Assembly: GCA_030652215.1 (NCBI GenBank)
Contig: JAUSBC010000052.1
Span: 1 to 41,995 of the forward strand
Direction: 5' to 3'
Source: Sideroxyarcus sp.
Lineage (GTDB): Bacteria; Pseudomonadota; Gammaproteobacteria; Burkholderiales; Gallionellaceae
DNA: 41,995 bases
Of the stretch, positions 7,762 through 15,553 are shown piece after piece; the first letter of the stretch is position 1, and every line of letters starts with the position of its first letter. The notes beneath the pieces are model-generated. The model had not been told where the DNA came from, did no database searches, and saw only the letters and a list, made by a program, of their open reading frames with translations. The translations under genes were made by a program, and so were the position numbers.

Positions 7762-8844
7762 ATGGCCCATCTATTCGACCCTCTCACGCTGCGCGAGGTC
7801 ACCCTTGCCAACCGCATCGGCATCCCGCCCATGTGCCAGTACTCGGCGCACGACGGACTGGCTGCGGACTGGCATTTCGTGCACTACGGCAGCCGTGCCG
7901 TGGGCGGCGCCGCGCTGATGATCGTGGAGGCGACGGCAGTCGCGCCCGAGGGACGCATCAGCCCGGGCGACCTGGGCATCTGGAACGACGCACAGATCGA
8001 ACCGCTGGCACGCATCGTGCGCTTTGCGCAAACGCAAGGCTGCGTCGCCGCCATCCAACTGGCGCATGCCGGCCGCAAAGCGAGCGTGGGATTGGGTTGG
8101 CAGGCGCAAAGCGCACTCGGAGAAAATTCAGGCGGCTGGACAGTCGTCGCGCCCTCGCCCCTTCCTTTCAGCGCAGACTATGCCATGCCGCGCGAACTCG
8201 ATGCCGAAGGCATACGCACTGTGATCGCCCAATTCACTGCGGCAGCGCGCCGCGCGCGCGAAGCCGGTTTCCGCGTCGCCGAAATCCACGCCGCGCACGG
8301 CTATCTGCTGCACCAGTTTCTGTCGCCGCTATCCAACCGGCGCATCGATGCCTACGGCGGTGGTTTCGAGAATCGTACCCGCCTAGTGCGCGAAATCGTC
8401 GCCGCCGTTCGCGCCGAATGGCCCGAGCAACTTCCGCTGCTGATTCGTCTGTCGGCCACCGACTGGATCGAAGGCGGCTGGAGTGCGGACGAAACGGTCG
8501 AGCTGTGCCGCATGCTGAAACAGCTCGGCGTCGATCTCGTGGATATCTCGTCTGCCGGACTCGTACCCACCGCGCAGATCCCTGCCGGTCCCGGCTTTCA
8601 GACCGAGTTTGCCGCGCGCGTGCGGCGCGAAGTCGACATCCCCAGCGCCGCCGTCGGACAGATCACTTCGCCCGCACAGGCCGACCACATCGTGCGCACC
8701 GGGCAGGCCGACATGGTGCTGCTCGGCCGTGAAATATTGCGCAACCCTTACTGGCCGCTGATTGCCGCCCAGGAGCTGGGACAGACGGCATGCTGGCCTC
8801 GGCAATATCTGCGCGCGGCGCCGCCGGGTTCGACGGGACGCTGA
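7762..8844 (+). CDS. NADH:flavin oxidoreductase, Old Yellow Enzyme family (YqjM/NamA class)
   Basis: This 360-residue (beta/alpha)8 flavoenzyme has the features of the thermophilic-like/YqjM class: C25 and Y27 in PPMCQYSA, QLAHAGRKAS at residues 99-108, a substrate-binding HAAHGYLLHQF, and a C-terminal FMN-phosphate region (ADMVLLGREILRNPYW). Such enzymes reduce activated C=C bonds or nitro groups with NAD(P)H and FMN in the cytosol; the natural substrate is often unknown. The ATG at 7762 follows CAGGAG. It appears to be a single-gene unit after the terminator. Confidence 0.93.
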   Translation: MAHLFDPLTLREVTLANRIGIPPMCQYSAHDGLAADWHFVHYGSRAVGGAALMIVEATAVAPEGRISPGDLGIWNDAQIEPLARIVRFAQTQGCVAAIQLAHAGRKASVGLGWQAQSALGENSGGWTVVAPSPLPFSADYAMPRELDAEGIRTVIAQFTAAARRAREAGFRVAEIHAAHGYLLHQFLSPLSNRRIDAYGGGFENRTRLVREIVAAVRAEWPEQLPLLIRLSATDWIEGGWSADETVELCRMLKQLGVDLVDISSAGLVPTAQIPAGPGFQTEFAARVRREVDIPSAAVGQITSPAQADHIVRTGQADMVLLGREILRNPYWPLIAAQELGQTACWPRQYLRAAPPGSTGR

Positions 8845-9016
8845 GCGACTGTTTGAAACCTGTGCGCTGAAAAAACGCGGCGGAGTCGCGACAAACTGAA
8901 ACCACACCGTCGTTGCTGCGGCGAAAATCCCTATCCCGCGAAAATGACAAAACCGCAACTCCCCATGACGTTGCCGCGCAACGCCACGCAGAGTTGCGGC
9001 TCAATTCCGGCCGAAG

Positions 9017-9247
9017 TTACAGACCGACCATGGTTGCAGCCGGGTCCATTTTGCGCACTTCATCCAGAATCTGCGCACCCTGAATCGCATCCGGATCGTA
9101 TCTCACCATCATGGCATGGTAGTGGGTACGGGCATCAAATTCGGCGCAATCAACCCCGATATGGCCCTCCACCATTTTTCCCAGATAGGTTCTCTTTTGC
9201 ATGTCCAGTTCAGGATGGACGTAAATCAGCATATCCGCTTTGTTCAT
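9017..9247 (-). CDS. Small protein with an HMA-like fold, no CxxC
   Basis: This 76-residue protein starts MNKADMLIYVHPELD, with AAGGAGAA just upstream of the ATG at 9247. The order strand, helix, GVDCAEFD, YHAMMVRYDPDAI, helix, ATMVGL resembles the ferredoxin-like fold of heavy-metal-associated domains, but the metal-binding CxxC is absent; the only Cys is C34. It is 43 nt downstream of a DsrC-family gene on the same strand, so the two are probably co-transcribed. The function is not known. The fold assignment is my inference from the pattern. Confidence 0.75.
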   Translation of the reverse strand: MNKADMLIYVHPELDMQKRTYLGKMVEGHIGVDCAEFDARTHYHAMMVRYDPDAIQGAQILDEVRKMDPAATMVGL

Positions 9248-9290
9248 GATCTTCTCCTTGGAATAGGCACAGTGAAAAATCCGTTCGCCT

Positions 9291-9659
9291 TCAACCCGCC
9301 CAGCCGAACGAAGGATCGCTGCAATTGGCCGGCGGCGGGACACCTGCCAAGCGCGAACCCTGGGTGAGGGGGCCCTTCGGGAACAACTCGTAAAGATAGC
9401 GGCGCCCGCCTTCATCGCAAAAATCCTGTTCGAGCACTTGCATGATTTCCCGCGGGTTATCCGCACGCCCGTTTTCGCGGTACATGTTGCGCAACACGTA
9501 AATCACATGCCAGTGATCTTCGGTCAGTTCGTCCACGCCTTCCGCCCGCGCCATTTGCATGGCCGAGAGCGGAGACCAGTGTTCCAGATCGTACATATGA
9601 CCTTCCGGATCAATCCGGTCATGCGCCTCTTCGTTAATGATGTGATTGATATCCAACAT
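9291..9659 (-). CDS. DsrC/TusE/RspA-family protein with only the distal cysteine
   Basis: This 122-residue protein has the family core DHWHVIYVLRNMYRENGRAD and C-terminal arm ELFPKGPLTQGSRLAGVPPP. In DsrC the arm has two redox cysteines 11 positions apart. Here the first (CysB) is Ser102 and the second (CysA) is kept as C113, followed by an unusual nine-residue tail (SDPSFGWAG). DsrC carries sulfur as a trisulfide for sulfite reductase; single-Cys members such as TusE relay persulfide, and RspA-type members are thought regulatory. The start at 9659 has AAGGAGA. No dsrAB or tus genes are nearby. A paralogue with the opposite cysteine loss is at 15554. Confidence 0.88.
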   Translation of the reverse strand: MLDINHIINEEAHDRIDPEGHMYDLEHWSPLSAMQMARAEGVDELTEDHWHVIYVLRNMYRENGRADNPREIMQVLEQDFCDEGGRRYLYELFPKGPLTQGSRLAGVPPPANCSDPSFGWAG

Positions 9660-9670
9660 GGCAGTCTCCT

Positions 9671-9835
9671 TTAATCTATCGCCGGACCGCCGCCAACCCT
9701 GCAGGCTGGCCGTGGCTCGGCATTCGGGCAATCAGGTGAGCTTGCTGGTCCATACGTCGAGAGGCGCGCAAGCGCCGCCTCAGGCGCGGCGGAGTCTCCG
9801 CCGGCAAACGATTTGGGTGTATTGAGATTCTTCAT
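9671..9835 (-). CDS. Small hypothetical protein (54 aa) upstream of the DsrC-family gene
   Basis: ATG at 9835 follows GAGGTG at a normal distance. The frame (MKNLNTPKSFAGGDSAAPEA at the start) ends in a TAA whose bases abut the AAGGAGA of the DsrC-family gene, and it begins about 70 nt after a good minus-strand promoter. It would be the first gene of a three-gene unit. The protein is Ala/Pro/Gly-rich, has two Cys, and no fold is recognised. It could be a leader peptide or a chance frame; the ribosome site and fit in the operon favour translation. Confidence 0.4.
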   Translation of the reverse strand: MKNLNTPKSFAGGDSAAPEAALARLSTYGPASSPDCPNAEPRPACRVGGGPAID

Positions 9836-9906
9836 GATTACACCTCATCAGCTATCGAGGGGCACCCCGTCGTCGGACGGGACGGCAGGAGCCGTATCGT
9901 TTTGGA

Positions 9907-9935
9907 AGTATCGTATTGTCGACTATTATTGTCAA
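9907..9935 (-). promoter_or_regulatory. Sigma70-type promoter of the DsrC-family operon
   Basis: On the minus strand TTGACA (9935-9930) and GATACT (9912-9907) are separated by 17 nt. The -10 is about 70 nt upstream of the 54-codon frame. The region is AT-richer than its surroundings. Confidence 0.6.
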
Positions 9936-10081
9936 CCATACCCAGCCTGATACAGGTGTCTTCTGCTGCGGCCGGGCGCGCACAAAACAAGCGTGACCGA
10001 ATCTGCATGGCGATGAAAATCGAAATCGCCGCCGCCAATTCGGGCGCAAAATACGGGCCGTCATAAACGCTTGATCAACCC

Positions 10082-11035
10082 ATGATACTTTCCGACAGAA
10101 TCAACACCTTCGGGCAGAACTTGCTGCACCGCCACGGCGAGCGCGTGCACAAGATTGCGCTGGACGCCGGGTTTACCTGCCCCAATCGGGACGGCACCAA
10201 AGGGCGCGGAGGCTGCTCCTTCTGCAACAACGTTTCTTTCAGCCCGGATGCCGACGTGCGTCTGGAGCTCGGCGCGCAGATCGCCAAGGCGCGGTTGGCC
10301 ATCGCCAAGCGCACCCGCGCCAGAAAATTCATCGCCTACTTCCAGGCCTACACCAACACCTATGACAAAGTCGATGCGCTGGAAACGCTCTACCGCGTAG
10401 CGCTCGACGAGCCGGATATGGTCGGGATTGCTGTGGGCACGCGTCCCGATTGCGTTACATCCGATGTGCTGGACCTGCTCGACCGCTTTCGCGACCAGGG
10501 ACTGGAAGTGTGGCTGGAACTGGGATTGCAATCATCTTTCGACAAAACGCTGGAACGGATCAACCGCGGCCATACCTTCGCCGAGTACCGCAGCACTGCG
10601 CTCGCTGCGCGGAAGCGCGGCATCCCCCTGTGTACCCACCTGATCGTCGGCCTGCCCGGCGAAACCGAAGCCCATTGCCATACCACGCTGTATCGGGTGC
10701 TCGAAATCGGCGTGGACGTACTCAAGCTGCACCCCTTGCATGTTGTGAAACACACACTGCTGGCGCATCAATGGCGGCAGGGCGAATATCTTCCGCTTGC
10801 GCGCGAGGAATACATCGACATGGCCGCCAACCTGATCGAGCGCACGCCGAATCACGTCGTCTACCACCGCGTAACGGCAACCGCCACGCGCGACATTCTG
10901 CTGGCGCCCGACTGGTGTGCGGAAAAATGGAATGTGCTGAACGGCATCGAATCCGAATTGCGGCAGCGTGGTACGCGTCAGGGCAGCTGCGCCGGCTCTC
11001 CCTTTGCAGCCGGGGAAGCAAGACTGGTTGCGTGA
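10082..11035 (+). CDS. yhcC: Radical SAM protein of the YhcC family
   Basis: This 317-residue protein has the family's cluster motif, with C33 followed by C45 and C48 (GGCSFC), instead of the usual CxxxCxxC. Downstream are IAYFQAYTNTY, GTRPDC, LELGLQS and THLIVGLPGE, all typical of the YhcC (TIGR01212) group, close to Elp3-like radical SAM enzymes. It should bind a [4Fe-4S] cluster and S-adenosylmethionine. The exact reaction is not established to my knowledge. It is divergent from the DsrC-family operon and convergent with the next gene, 15 nt away. Confidence 0.93.
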   Translation: MILSDRINTFGQNLLHRHGERVHKIALDAGFTCPNRDGTKGRGGCSFCNNVSFSPDADVRLELGAQIAKARLAIAKRTRARKFIAYFQAYTNTYDKVDALETLYRVALDEPDMVGIAVGTRPDCVTSDVLDLLDRFRDQGLEVWLELGLQSSFDKTLERINRGHTFAEYRSTALAARKRGIPLCTHLIVGLPGETEAHCHTTLYRVLEIGVDVLKLHPLHVVKHTLLAHQWRQGEYLPLAREEYIDMAANLIERTPNHVVYHRVTATATRDILLAPDWCAEKWNVLNGIESELRQRGTRQGSCAGSPFAAGEARLVA

Positions 11036-11050
11036 GAAATTGTGCGGCCC

Positions 11051-11401
11051 TTACCCGAACAGGCAGTGCTGCGTCGGTTCGCGTCCCGTTTTGGCCAACT
11101 GCTCCAATGCAAGACGGGCGGCGTCGGTTATTCCGTGCTGCTTGCCCAATTCCAGCAATTTGGCCACCGCGCGCTCGAACGGATAATCCGCCTCCGACCA
11201 CTCCTCCACCAGTTCCCGGGCGGTCAGCTTGGTCAGTTTCAACATGCCGGATTTCACGCGCACCAGATGCGCACTGGTGCGGCCCCGCTTCGCCACAATC
11301 GCAATATGCCGCTGCCGGTCCATCAAGACCTGGCCGCAGCTCACGTGCAATGCGGGTGCGATGAAATCGACGGTGCTGCAATCTGTGGGGTCTTTGGCCA
11401 T
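11051..11401 (-). CDS. Hypothetical protein
   Basis: I do not recognise this 116-residue protein. It starts MAKDPTDCSTVDFIAPALH and looks like a small alpha/beta protein: beta-rich residues 10-60, then helices (ELVEEWSEADYPFERAVAKL and TDAARLALEQLA). It has no membrane segment or signal peptide. The ATG at 11401 is chosen over longer in-frame starts because a promoter-like TTGACG/AACAAT pair lies just upstream at 11465-11493. The ribosome site is weak (AGGAA about 13 nt upstream). Confidence 0.7.
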   Translation of the reverse strand: MAKDPTDCSTVDFIAPALHVSCGQVLMDRQRHIAIVAKRGRTSAHLVRVKSGMLKLTKLTARELVEEWSEADYPFERAVAKLLELGKQHGITDAARLALEQLAKTGREPTQHCLFG

Positions 11402-11464
11402 ACTTCTGCTTTCCTGACTAAGCTGCCTGCGCCCCGTTCGGCGCTTGCCTTGAACGGGCGCGTC

Positions 11465-11493
11465 ATTGTTCACTGTCCGGCACGGTTCGTCAA
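11465..11493 (-). promoter_or_regulatory. Possible promoter of the hypothetical gene ending at 11051
   Basis: The minus strand reads TTGACG (11493-11488), 17 nt, then AACAAT (11470-11465), with the ATG 64 nt further on. Confidence 0.4.
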
Positions 11494-11624
11494 AAACTAT
11501 TCGGTTTAGCCGCTTCCTGCCTTCATCGCAGGCACAAAACGTTAGCCAGCGCACAGAAATGCCCGTGCCCATTCCCTAGTATCAGCCTGTCGGTTCATTC
11601 AGGCTCACACGAAAGGAGACAGTC

Positions 11625-11738
11625 ATGTCGCACACACTCGCCAGGGTCGCGCGTTTCATCGAAGATTTCCGGTTTTACTTCGGCAAGGGATACACAGTCA
11701 GCGCGGCATGGCGCCTTGCCAGCATGCCCATGCCCTGA
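11625..11738 (+). CDS. Small basic protein (37 aa)
   Basis: ATG at 11625 follows a strong GAAAGGAG at 11611-11618. The peptide starts MSHTLARVARFIEDFRFYFG and continues with a GYTVSAAWRLA stretch. This resembles short basic proteins with an arrangement of aromatic residues followed by AWRLA that occur in many proteobacterial genomes, but I cannot name a function. The stop is 17 nt before the next gene on the same strand, so they may be co-transcribed. The strong ribosome site is the main support. Confidence 0.6.
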   Translation: MSHTLARVARFIEDFRFYFGKGYTVSAAWRLASMPMP

Positions 11739-11755
11739 GCCCCGGTCACAGCGAA

Positions 11756-12199
11756 ATGAAACCGCCCAAGCTTTTCTGCGCATCCCTGCTCGCGATCTCG
11801 CTTGCCCTGTTCGCTACCCTGTCCGCCGGGGAAGAACAAAAGCGTTCATGGGAAACAGCCTTCTGTTTCCATTTTTCGCTCACGGTATGGGACAAACAGG
11901 TGCAGGATCGTTACTCGGCCAAATATGTGGTCACGGCAACCGACGGCAGCGTTTTTGTTGCGGAGAAAAGCGGCGTCCGCGATTCGGACACGGCGCAAGT
12001 AATCTTTCCGGACAACTTTCGCGACCAGAAAACGAATCTCAAGGCGTGGGTCAATTGCAGTTATGGCGAAACCTATAACTGGGAAGTCTATGTAAATGGC
12101 GCACTGGTCGAAAGCGGGAGATTTGCGGTTTCAAAGAAGAAAAGCAAAGTCAGTAACACGACAACCCCGGCTGATTACGTCGCAAGGACACTGATGTAA
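11756..12199 (+). CDS. Hypothetical exported protein
   Basis: This 147-residue protein has a Sec signal peptide: basic start MKPPK, hydrophobic LFCASLLAISLALFATL, and likely cleavage after LSA. The mature part is beta-rich (YSAKYVVTATDGSVFV, YNWEVYVNGALVESGRF) with two Cys that could form a disulfide, suggesting a small periplasmic beta-sandwich. No family is recognised. The ATG at 11756 is preferred because it gives a proper signal peptide. It converges with the hemerythrin operon. Confidence 0.75.
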   Translation: MKPPKLFCASLLAISLALFATLSAGEEQKRSWETAFCFHFSLTVWDKQVQDRYSAKYVVTATDGSVFVAEKSGVRDSDTAQVIFPDNFRDQKTNLKAWVNCSYGETYNWEVYVNGALVESGRFAVSKKKSKVSNTTTPADYVARTLM

Positions 12200-12230
12200 G
12201 CGGTTGCCACGCTCACCACTCACCCGCCTG

Positions 12231-12779
12231 TCAAACCCCCGCAGGAAATTTCGCTCCGCGCCGTTGCGCCATGCGCATGCCTATCGCGGCGGTTTGCTGC
12301 GGATCGAGCAGGCTTGCCGCCAAGGGCAGCAGGTCGCGATCTTCGACGACAATGTGCCTACTGTAACTGCCGATGAATTCCGCCGTCAGTATGGCGGACA
12401 ACGGCGTGTCCACCCCGTCCGCGATCTGCAGCAATGCCGGACGCAACGCAGACCAGGCCGCCAGCATGACCACATGCTCGGACAACAGGCGATCCAGCAA
12501 GGCATGCAGTTGCGCGTGCTCCGCACCGGCGGCCAGACGCAGTGCCGGGAACACATCCTCTTCTTCATCCTGATGATGGAATTGTCCGGCGCTGTCGAAA
12601 TAGCGCAGGATGTCCTGCGCGGCTTGCCGGGCCTGTTGATCGCAACCCTGGCTGACCAGATGGATCGCCAGTTTTTGCAGCGTATCGCACTGGCGCATTA
12701 TCTTGCCGTGACAGGCGTGCAGCATATCCAGCGGCTGGTCGAAACTCGGTGCGGCTTCCTGCGGTGTGAGCGAGATCAT
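12231..12779 (-). CDS. Hemerythrin HHE-domain protein (182 aa)
   Basis: This is a four-helix HHE domain protein with likely diiron ligands in MLHACHGKI, FHHQDEEEDVF, LLSEHVVML and YSRHIVVEDRDLL. Such proteins bind O2 or NO, or act in diiron storage or Fe-S repair (RIC/YtfE type). The start at 12779 has GAGGAAAA and lies 12 nt after the stop of the polytopic membrane protein, so it is the last gene of a four-gene unit. It is a second hemerythrin in the same operon, longer than the first. Confidence 0.88.
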   Translation of the reverse strand: MISLTPQEAAPSFDQPLDMLHACHGKIMRQCDTLQKLAIHLVSQGCDQQARQAAQDILRYFDSAGQFHHQDEEEDVFPALRLAAGAEHAQLHALLDRLLSEHVVMLAAWSALRPALLQIADGVDTPLSAILTAEFIGSYSRHIVVEDRDLLPLAASLLDPQQTAAIGMRMAQRRGAKFPAGV

Positions 12780-12791
12780 ATTTTTCCTCGG

Positions 12792-14093
12792 CTAAGCAAT
12801 TGGATTGGGTTGCGTCTGTTCAAGACGCGCGAGCGTGCGCCGGTACACACTGATGGCGGCGAAGAGCGCATACGCGAGCAGCAAACCCTGCAGCAGAAAA
12901 CCCAACGCGGTGAGCCGCGCCGCCGCACCCCACCAGGGCGCGCACAGCGCGGCCAGCAGGGTCGCGCGATGCAGCCACAAGTGGCGCCACATCCACGGCT
13001 CCGGGATGATTTCCTTCATGTTGGGCACGCCGCTCTTCACCCCGCCGCGGAACAGATGAAACCAGACCAGAAAAGGCACGATCTTGTACAACATACCGTG
13101 CATCACGGACATGGCAAAGCCGAGCAGGAACAGGATCGCGAGCAGCGTTTCGAGATGGTCGACGACCGGCAGCAACGGCAGCGCGATGGCGAGCAGCGCG
13201 GCACACAGCAGCGCGGCCATGCCCAGCCGGAAAAAACTCAGCGTGGCATCCGCAACGCGACGGCGGCGCCTGCCTTGCAGGACGAGCGTGGCCACGGCAA
13301 AACAGCCGCAAAGCATCCAGAACAGGGATTGCGCCACAACGGACAGCCACGCCGCATCGGGCTGAAACAGCAGCAGGAGCACATTCAACAGCAGCGCGGC
13401 AAAGAGGGCGGGCGCGAGCGCAACGGTCAGCCATTTCGGATAACTCGGCGTGAGCTGGAACATCGGCACGACCTGGTACGACACGCCGACAATCAGCAGC
13501 AGCACCCAGCCGCCCAGCATCAGCGCGACATGAGCGGCGGCCAATCTGCCGGCATCAGGCGACAGCGTGCCCGTGGCGTAACCGTAGGCAAGCAAGATAC
13601 CCGGTACGACGGCCGCGCCGAGCGCAAGCAGGGACAGCAGTATCGCGGTCCGGGTGGCATTGTGCGCGGGCGAGCGCGCCAGACTGAGCAGGCTGGCGAC
13701 GATGAAACCCAGGAACGCCAACAACAGCAGCGGCCACGCAAAATTGAGCAGCAGCGGCTGCCCCAGTGCAAAACCCGCCGGCAACAGCAACGCGCCCGAT
13801 ATCAACGACAAAAAGACGAACCGTGCCGTCAGCCGGGATGCGGGCATGGGGCTGCCGATCACCACCGGCAAAATCTGCTGCATGGCACCCACCATGACGG
13901 TTGCCATGAAGCCCAGCGTGATGCAGTGCGTCGCGGCCAGTAGCGCGGGCATGTGCGGGTCGGCAAACGGATTGTCGGAATCGGACAGCAACACCAGTGC
14001 AGCCAGGATGAGAAACAAGGGCGCAACGGCGAAGAAGCGCAGCGGAACGGAAATCGGCGGCGCCTGGTCGGTATTGAGCGGGACGGTTTTCAC
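12792..14093 (-). CDS. Polytopic membrane protein, NnrS/heme-copper-oxidase-I-like
   Basis: This 433-residue protein has about 12 hydrophobic segments. Membrane-embedded histidines occur in ATHCITLGFM, AAHVALMLGGW and VMHGMLYKIVPF, an arrangement like subunit I of heme-copper oxidases or NnrS, so heme binding is possible. Its GTG start overlaps the stop of the DUF2249 gene as GTGA, implying translational coupling. Hemerythrin, DUF2249 and this type of membrane protein commonly occur together with NO-response genes. The precise activity is not known. Confidence 0.75.
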   Translation of the reverse strand: MKTVPLNTDQAPPISVPLRFFAVAPLFLILAALVLLSDSDNPFADPHMPALLAATHCITLGFMATVMVGAMQQILPVVIGSPMPASRLTARFVFLSLISGALLLPAGFALGQPLLLNFAWPLLLLAFLGFIVASLLSLARSPAHNATRTAILLSLLALGAAVVPGILLAYGYATGTLSPDAGRLAAAHVALMLGGWVLLLIVGVSYQVVPMFQLTPSYPKWLTVALAPALFAALLLNVLLLLFQPDAAWLSVVAQSLFWMLCGCFAVATLVLQGRRRRRVADATLSFFRLGMAALLCAALLAIALPLLPVVDHLETLLAILFLLGFAMSVMHGMLYKIVPFLVWFHLFRGGVKSGVPNMKEIIPEPWMWRHLWLHRATLLAALCAPWWGAAARLTALGFLLQGLLLAYALFAAISVYRRTLARLEQTQPNPIA

Positions 14094-14320
14094 GCGCTGC
14101 GGCTAATGCGGATCGAATAACTGCCGTCTGCCAGCGGGGTGGTGTGCCAGGCATAGCCGTTGTCGCGCAGCACGTCGTACAGCGGGTAAGGTTCGCGATG
14201 GATACGCACCTGCAGCGCGCTTTCCGCCGGCAGCGATGCGAGGGCGTGCATGATGCGTTCGAAAGGCTCGGGCGGCGGCAGTCCGCACACGTCCAGTTCC
14301 TGCAGCCCGCGTTCGCGCAC
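14090..14320 (-). CDS. DUF2249 (TusA-like fold) domain protein
   Basis: This 76-residue protein contains the DUF2249 motif LDVCGLPPPEPFERIMHAL near the N-terminus and ends with a YSIRISRSA strand. The family has a SirA/TusA-like fold and is frequently linked with hemerythrin and NO-related genes. I chose the GTG at 14320 because it is the first start after the hemerythrin stop, 5 nt away. The stop overlaps the next gene's GTG. The cysteine in DVCGLPPPEP corresponds to the TusA CPxP region but with changed spacing. Confidence 0.85.
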   Translation of the reverse strand: MRERGLQELDVCGLPPPEPFERIMHALASLPAESALQVRIHREPYPLYDVLRDNGYAWHTTPLADGSYSIRISRSA

Positions 14321-14325
14321 GGTGT

Positions 14326-14757
14326 TCAAACCTGCCGCATGCGGCCCAGCAAGGTTTCGCGCTGTGCCGTGAGGAAATGATCCGCCATGGGATACAGCAT
14401 TTGCTCTTCCTTGAGGTTGTGCTGCTGCATCACGATCAGCAGCGTCTCCGCCACGCCGCCGTATTCCTGCGCATCGCGGTGCTTCACCGCGCCGGACATT
14501 TGCTCGATCAGCGCGTTCATCTGCGCGTGTTCCATGCGCATCACCTGCACCGGACCGGCAGGCCCGTTGCCCGCGATCAGCGTCGGAAAGAGTTCGCTTT
14601 CTTCCATGCGGAAGTGCCGCGCCATGTCCTCGCGAAAATGGTTGAACCTGATTTCGGCTTCTTCCCAGTTGTTGTCCAGCGCGGCCTGTTCGGCCAGGGC
14701 AAACGCCTCGTCGCAGAAGTGGTGGTCGGCTCTCATGAATTCGGCAATGGTAGACAT
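14326..14757 (-). CDS. Hemerythrin HHE-domain protein (143 aa)
   Basis: This is a canonical single HHE domain with likely diiron ligands in MRADHHFCDEAF, FREDMARHFRMEESELF, RMEHAQM and QQHNLKEEQMLYPMAD. It probably binds O2 or NO at a diiron centre in the cytoplasm. ATG at 14757 is preceded by GAGGAAA. It is the first gene of the minus-strand unit hemerythrin, DUF2249, membrane protein, hemerythrin. It is divergent from nsrR, with a 177-bp MITE-like element in between, suggesting NsrR-linked NO control. Confidence 0.93.
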   Translation of the reverse strand: MSTIAEFMRADHHFCDEAFALAEQAALDNNWEEAEIRFNHFREDMARHFRMEESELFPTLIAGNGPAGPVQVMRMEHAQMNALIEQMSGAVKHRDAQEYGGVAETLLIVMQQHNLKEEQMLYPMADHFLTAQRETLLGRMRQV

Positions 14758-14779
14758 TCGGTTTCCTCAATGACATATG

Positions 14780-14956
14780 AACCCGGATAATCCATTAGGC
14801 GGCTCTTCGAGCCTACGCGAGTGCTGGTGGACGCTTTGCGGTCATTTTCGCCGCTTGCTCGTCGTCCATGGAATAACCATGGACTCCTTCCAAGCAACAA
14901 AACTGCCTCGCAAATCGTCTCTCCATCATCTCGCGTCCTAATGAATTATCCGGGTT
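14780..14956. mobile_element. MITE-like element, 177 bp with 20-bp terminal inverted repeats
   Basis: Left end AACCCGGATAATCCATTAGG (14780-14799) and right end CCTAATGAATTATCCGGGTT (14937-14956) are inverted repeats matching at 19 of 20 bases. Near the centre is a perfect palindrome of two 8-bp arms (GTCCATGG, AATAA, CCATGGAC; 14864-14884). No transposase is encoded. It fills most of the hemerythrin/nsrR intergenic region and ends 23 nt from the hemerythrin start, so it probably supplies or alters that operon's 5' untranslated region. A single-ended relative lies at 3761-3780. Confidence 0.65.
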
Positions 14957-15009
14957 GAACAGTCCGGATTTCGCTGCACGGCGGCGACATCCGGATCGGA
15001 TAGGCATCA

Positions 15010-15039
15010 TACAATAATACATGTATCATCGGTACATGT
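15010..15039 (+). promoter_or_regulatory. Candidate NsrR operator and -10 upstream of nsrR
   Basis: A perfect inverted repeat ACATGTA-N7-TACATGT (15019-15039) lies 36 nt before the nsrR start and just after a -10-like TACAAT (15010-15015). Its dyad of about 21-23 bp with A/T-rich halves suits an Rrf2-family dimer, so autoregulation and control of the divergent hemerythrin operon are plausible. The half-site differs from the enterobacterial NsrR consensus. Confidence 0.5.
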
Positions 15040-15074
15040 TTAACGCATTTAACACTACTACCTGAAGGGCGAAC

Positions 15075-15551
15075 ATGAAACTGACCCAATATTCCGATCT
15101 CGGCCTGCGGCTGCTGATGTACCTGGCGCACCGCTACGGCGAATCGGTCACGATCCAGGAAATGAGCGACCGCTTCGGCGTTTCCAAAAACCACATGGTC
15201 AAGATATCCCATCAACTGACCACTTCCGGTTTGATCGAAAGCACGCGCGGCCGCAACGGCGGCGTGCGCCTGGCCGGACCGCCGGAAAGCATCAGCGTGG
15301 CGCAGGTGGTGCGCGCCACCGAGGACAACTTCCATCTGGTCGAATGTTTCAATCCCGCGCAGGATAGCTGCGTGTTGACGGGTTCCTGCAAATTGACCGG
15401 CGTGCTCAACGCCGCACTCGCCGCGTTTTTCGAAGTGTTGAGCGAAACCACACTGGCCGACCTGGTCAAGAACAGCAAGGCAATCGAAAAGGCATTACTG
15501 CCCGTTACCGGAGAAGTCGTTATCCAATCACGCGCATCGACGAGGAGATGA
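15075..15551 (+). CDS. nsrR: Rrf2-family regulator, NsrR type
   Basis: This 158-residue protein has an N-terminal winged helix (MKLTQYSDLGLRLLMYLA, then the recognition region VSKNHMVKISHQL), a wing with GRNGGVRLA, and three Cys in the cluster loop (ECFNPAQDSCVLTGSCKL). That loop, followed by VLNAALAAFFEVL, is the NsrR pattern, so it should bind an NO-sensitive Fe-S cluster and repress NO-detoxification genes. It is surrounded by hemerythrin, DUF2249 and nnrS genes. The stop overlaps the ribosome site of the following DsrC-family gene, so the two are co-expressed. Confidence 0.92.
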   Translation: MKLTQYSDLGLRLLMYLAHRYGESVTIQEMSDRFGVSKNHMVKISHQLTTSGLIESTRGRNGGVRLAGPPESISVAQVVRATEDNFHLVECFNPAQDSCVLTGSCKLTGVLNAALAAFFEVLSETTLADLVKNSKAIEKALLPVTGEVVIQSRASTRR

Positions 15552-15553
15552 AC

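Noticed and set aside
12204-13943. A 579-codon plus-strand frame
   Set aside because: It is antisense to the hemerythrin and polytopic membrane genes, is Gln/Arg-rich low-complexity sequence, and has no family resemblance.
14813-15022. A 69-codon minus-strand frame inside the nsrR/hemerythrin gap
   Set aside because: It crosses the MITE-like element and its central palindrome; internal ATGs lack well-spaced ribosome sites.
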